From Flavihumibacter soli (GTDB lineage Bacteria; Bacteroidota; Bacteroidia; Sphingobacteriales; Sphingobacteriaceae), in contig NZ_JAAFZB010000090.1 of NCBI RefSeq assembly GCF_010692725.1, positions 62,001 to 126,000 of the forward strand: a stretch of DNA of 64,000 nucleotides, given 5' to 3'. The notes under the pieces were generated by a model that was not told the DNA's origin, made no database searches, and saw only the letters and a program-made list of their open reading frames with translations. This document shows, in pieces, positions 61,274 to 64,000 of this stretch. A program made the position numbers and the translations under genes. Positions within the stretch are counted from its first letter, which is position 1, and each line of letters opens with the position of its first letter.

Positions 61274-63991
61274 TTACACAGCGGAGCTGTCCGGTAATTC
61301 AATAGTAAACTCAGTGCCCTCCCCGGGAGAGCTGTTAATGCGGATATTACCACCTAAGAGCTGCACCTGGGTTCTAACCATATACAAGCCCATTCCTTTT
61401 CCAGGTACCTGCGAATGGAAGCGGTTATACAATCCGAAGATTTCATTACCGTGCTTTTCAAGATCAATACCGATTCCATTGTCTTTATAATTTAGAATGA
61501 CAGTCTTTCCATTCAAATGAGAGGAGATACTTATTGCAGGCGTCAAACCGGGTTTACGGAACTTAATGCTGTTGTTAATCAGATTATAAAAAATGCTGTG
61601 GAGGTAAGTTCTAAGGCTTACCGTTCCGTTTATTTCTTTAAAGTCTGTGAATATTTGGACGGAATGTTCATCTATAAGGTTCTGAATGCTTGATTTAATA
61701 CCTATTATAAGTTCCTCAAAATCGATAAAGATTTTTCTTTCCGTTACTTCCCGGCTGGCCTGTAAAATGTCGTTCAGATCCCTGATCACGGAATCCAACT
61801 GCTCAACGCTTACTGTTAATATCCTTTCAAAATTCAGGCGTGCATCATGTTGCAGGTTATCATTTTTGAGAATATTGCAGATCCCAAGAATGTTTGCGAC
61901 AGGAGCGCGCAGATTGTGGGAAACAATGTACGTGAATTGCTCCAGGTCCTGGTTTCGATGCATCAGATCCGCTGAGATCTTTTCGCGATGAATCTCATCT
62001 ACCTTTCTCCGGCTGATATCCTCTATGGAAATGACAACACCAAGGAACGTGTTTGAATCAATAACGGGGAACAACTTGATCTGGTACCAGTTACGGGAGC
62101 CGTCTGGCTGCTCATAGGAGCGCTCAAATTCTGATGGTTTTCCCTGCCGTAATTCTGATATAATTGTTTCGAGCCGGCCTGTTCTATTGGAAGAAACATA
62201 GGATAAAATGTTTTTGTCTTTTTCTAATGTTATCTTAAATTCTCTTTTCCCGAAGTCAACCGCGACCTGGTTAAAGGTAACCGATTCAAAATCTTTATTG
62301 AAGAGGACATAGCCCACGTCTGTGATATTTAAAATGGAGTGCAGGTTAGCACGCGAGCGGACGATCTCTTCTTCATTCTTCAAGCGCTGGGTTATGTCAT
62401 TGCTAAGGGTGAGACGCACGGCCTGACCCCCATAGTTAATGTCCTGAACAAGGACGTGAACAAACACGAAGGACCCGTCTTTCTTTTTATGCTTTCTGAT
62501 TCCCAGGTCGACGGGCTGAAACATGTCCTTGTTAAAATTTTCAATCAGCAGACCGATATCTTCCTCAGGCTTCAGATCCTTTAAAGTCATATTCAGTAGT
62601 TCGTCTTTGGTATAGCCATAAAGTGCACAGGCTGCATCATTCGCCCCGACGATTAACATGTCTTCCCGGGAAGCCATAAACATGGGCAATGGGTTACTAT
62701 CAAACAGTAATTTGTACTTCTGTTCTGACAGGCTAAGTTCCTGTTCGGCCTGGCGTCGTCGGGTAACATCAATAGCTGAGGCCATAACACATTGCTGGCC
62801 TTCCCAGGTGAACGAAGTACCAGTCATGTAGACCGGGACCGTACTGCCATCTGTCCGGATAAACTCCGTTTCGATGCTCGCTACGATACCAGATTGGTGC
62901 AGATCCTGAACAATGGCTTTGACCCTTTCGCGATCCTTTGGAATTATAAAACTATACGGCAAAGAGTAGATTATTTCCTCCGGTGACCAGCCGGTAATTT
63001 GTTCAAAATTTTCATTCCATTTAAATAACCCTCCTTCCATGTTTCTTATCATAAAAATTCCGGGCAGTGTTCTTATGATGGTTTCTGAAAGTGTTTTTTC
63101 CCTGATCAGCATCTGTTCAGCCTGCTTTTTATCAGTAATATCCAGCACCGATCCAATGATCGCAGGCCGGCCACGATATTGGGTGGTGTTGCCAAATATT
63201 TCAATGACATTCTCACTTCCGTCTTTTCGGCAGCCTCTCACTTCATAATGAACACTGTCTTTAAGTCCGTCCAAACGGGCTTGAATATTTTCGAGTGTGA
63301 TGTGCCTGTCTTCTTCGGCTATCACATTTTCAACCGGCAGAGAATTGATGAGCTCCTGCGGAGTATAGCCGAATATTTCCGCGAATCTCCTGTTCACATA
63401 CTGATATTTCCCATCCTGTGTAATGTAAAAACCAACCATTGATTTTTCGGCCAGGTCCCGAAATTTAGATTCTGATTCCAGTAGTTCTGCCTCGATCCTT
63501 TTTCTTTCCGTTATATCTCTTACTATCGCAAAAATTCTGTTTTCAGTGGATTTCTTTACATTAACGTCAACCCACACCACGGATCCATCCTTTCTCCGCA
63601 TTGGCCGTTCGTTAGAGATGTGCTCACCTGTCGTCAATGACGTATACTTGAGAGGATCGAGCTTCATATTCTCAGGATCGAAAAAGGAAGATATATGTGC
63701 CGACAGAATTTCACTTCTGGAATAACCAAGCAATGCACAGAGGCTTGCATTTACATCGCGAATACTTCCGTCTAAATCCCCGATTATGATAGAGTCGGAG
63801 ACTTGCTCAAACAATTGCCTGTACAGGCTTTCTTCTTCCCTGATCTCGTCTGCAGCCTTTGGTTTGCGGCGAAAAAATAACGAGACTAAGAGTACTCCAA
63901 TTCCCAGACCGGCGATAAAGATGAAAAGGTCTAAAGGGGATATCATCCCTAACCAGATCAGATTTCTAAAGTCGGCCATTATAACAACCAT
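61274..63991 (-). CDS. five-PAS membrane histidine kinase
   Basis: A histidine kinase of up to 905 residues, close to the window edge. The start may be Met1 (63991), Met5 (63979) or further upstream outside the window. One N-terminal TM helix (LFIFIAGLGIGVLLVSLFF) is followed by five PAS/PAC modules (ends IVRDITERK, VLDITDKK, AIDVTRRR, SNDITQRL, IEDISRRK). HisKA follows (YIVSHNLRAPVANILGI, His near 691) and a full HATPase with YNLINNSIKFRKPG, NGIGIDLEKHG and GKGMGLYMVRTQVQLLGGNI. It has no receiver or output domain and no adjacent regulator. It is followed by a probable terminator. Confidence 0.88.
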   Translation of the reverse strand: MVVIMADFRNLIWLGMISPLDLFIFIAGLGIGVLLVSLFFRRKPKAADEIREEESLYRQLFEQVSDSIIIGDLDGSIRDVNASLCALLGYSRSEILSAHISSFFDPENMKLDPLKYTSLTTGEHISNERPMRRKDGSVVWVDVNVKKSTENRIFAIVRDITERKRIEAELLESESKFRDLAEKSMVGFYITQDGKYQYVNRRFAEIFGYTPQELINSLPVENVIAEEDRHITLENIQARLDGLKDSVHYEVRGCRKDGSENVIEIFGNTTQYRGRPAIIGSVLDITDKKQAEQMLIREKTLSETIIRTLPGIFMIRNMEGGLFKWNENFEQITGWSPEEIIYSLPYSFIIPKDRERVKAIVQDLHQSGIVASIETEFIRTDGSTVPVYMTGTSFTWEGQQCVMASAIDVTRRRQAEQELSLSEQKYKLLFDSNPLPMFMASREDMLIVGANDAACALYGYTKDELLNMTLKDLKPEEDIGLLIENFNKDMFQPVDLGIRKHKKKDGSFVFVHVLVQDINYGGQAVRLTLSNDITQRLKNEEEIVRSRANLHSILNITDVGYVLFNKDFESVTFNQVAVDFGKREFKITLEKDKNILSYVSSNRTGRLETIISELRQGKPSEFERSYEQPDGSRNWYQIKLFPVIDSNTFLGVVISIEDISRRKVDEIHREKISADLMHRNQDLEQFTYIVSHNLRAPVANILGICNILKNDNLQHDARLNFERILTVSVEQLDSVIRDLNDILQASREVTERKIFIDFEELIIGIKSSIQNLIDEHSVQIFTDFKEINGTVSLRTYLHSIFYNLINNSIKFRKPGLTPAISISSHLNGKTVILNYKDNGIGIDLEKHGNEIFGLYNRFHSQVPGKGMGLYMVRTQVQLLGGNIRINSSPGEGTEFTIELPDSSAV

Positions 63992-64000
63992 AGGAAGACG

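Overview
The window reads as a chromosomal segment of a Bacteroidota bacterium, most likely Sphingobacteriaceae-like (Pedobacter/Mucilaginibacter relatives). The grounds are a SusC/SusD pair, several TonB-dependent receptors with N-terminal carboxypeptidase-regulatory domains, two sensor kinases with Reg_prop/Y_Y_Y sensor regions, a sufBCDSE operon, a short (190-residue) adenylate kinase next to obgE, and repeated promoter -7 elements of the Bacteroidota type TAnnTTTG. Species cannot be named from this sequence alone. No phage, insertion sequence, CRISPR array or rRNA was seen.

Layout. 0.2-3.5 kb: a small membrane protein, an RmlD-like reductase, tRNA-Arg(ACG), adk and obgE. 3.5-5.6 kb (minus): an envelope operon of a GT2 glycosyltransferase, an exosortase-family protein and a WcaF-like acetyltransferase. 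5.6-11.7 kb (minus): a SWIM/SNF2 helicase, then an mlaE-mlaF-mlaD lipid-transport operon. 11.9-15.4 kb (minus): a siderophore-type TonB receptor and a PepSY membrane protein behind an apparently iron-regulated promoter. 15.6-27.1 kb: mixed genes, including a DUF4382 lipoprotein, a seven-PAS protein that stops after its phosphoacceptor helix, a GIY-YIG-like protein, an LVIVD lipoprotein with a beta-barrel partner, a MuiA-family protein, an OmpA lipoprotein, and VOC and DinB proteins. 27.2-33.5 kb: the SUF iron-sulfur operon with a DUF59 gene, followed by an Rrf2 regulator. 34-43.7 kb: a two-component system, a PepSY-like secreted protein and a susCD pair. 43.9-56.2 kb: thiol-redox genes, a 1405-residue hybrid kinase, an M23 peptidase, hydrolases and small proteins. 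56.3-61.1 kb (minus): a LytTR/LytS pair beside an outer-membrane receptor. 61.3-64 kb: a five-PAS histidine kinase running to the window edge.

The most notable signal is in the 34-42 kb locus. A nearly identical 19-bp element, ATCACCC-N5-GGGGGAT, occurs three times, once 90-160 bp upstream of each of three transcription units: the kinase/LuxR-type regulator pair, the PepSY-like gene and susCD. This suggests a local, autoregulated regulon controlled by the encoded response regulator. Other points worth following are a Fur-like overlapping palindrome inside a consensus promoter, a seven-copy heptamer repeat directly upstream of the LytS-like kinase, an exosortase C/R/H triad with a possible small substrate in the same window, a serine hydrolase that keeps only the GH3 C-terminal domain, and several perfect intergenic inverted repeats.

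Limits: family assignments come from reading motifs, not from database searches. Promoters and terminators are by eye. Where a start codon was moved from the longest open frame, the reason is given in the entry.
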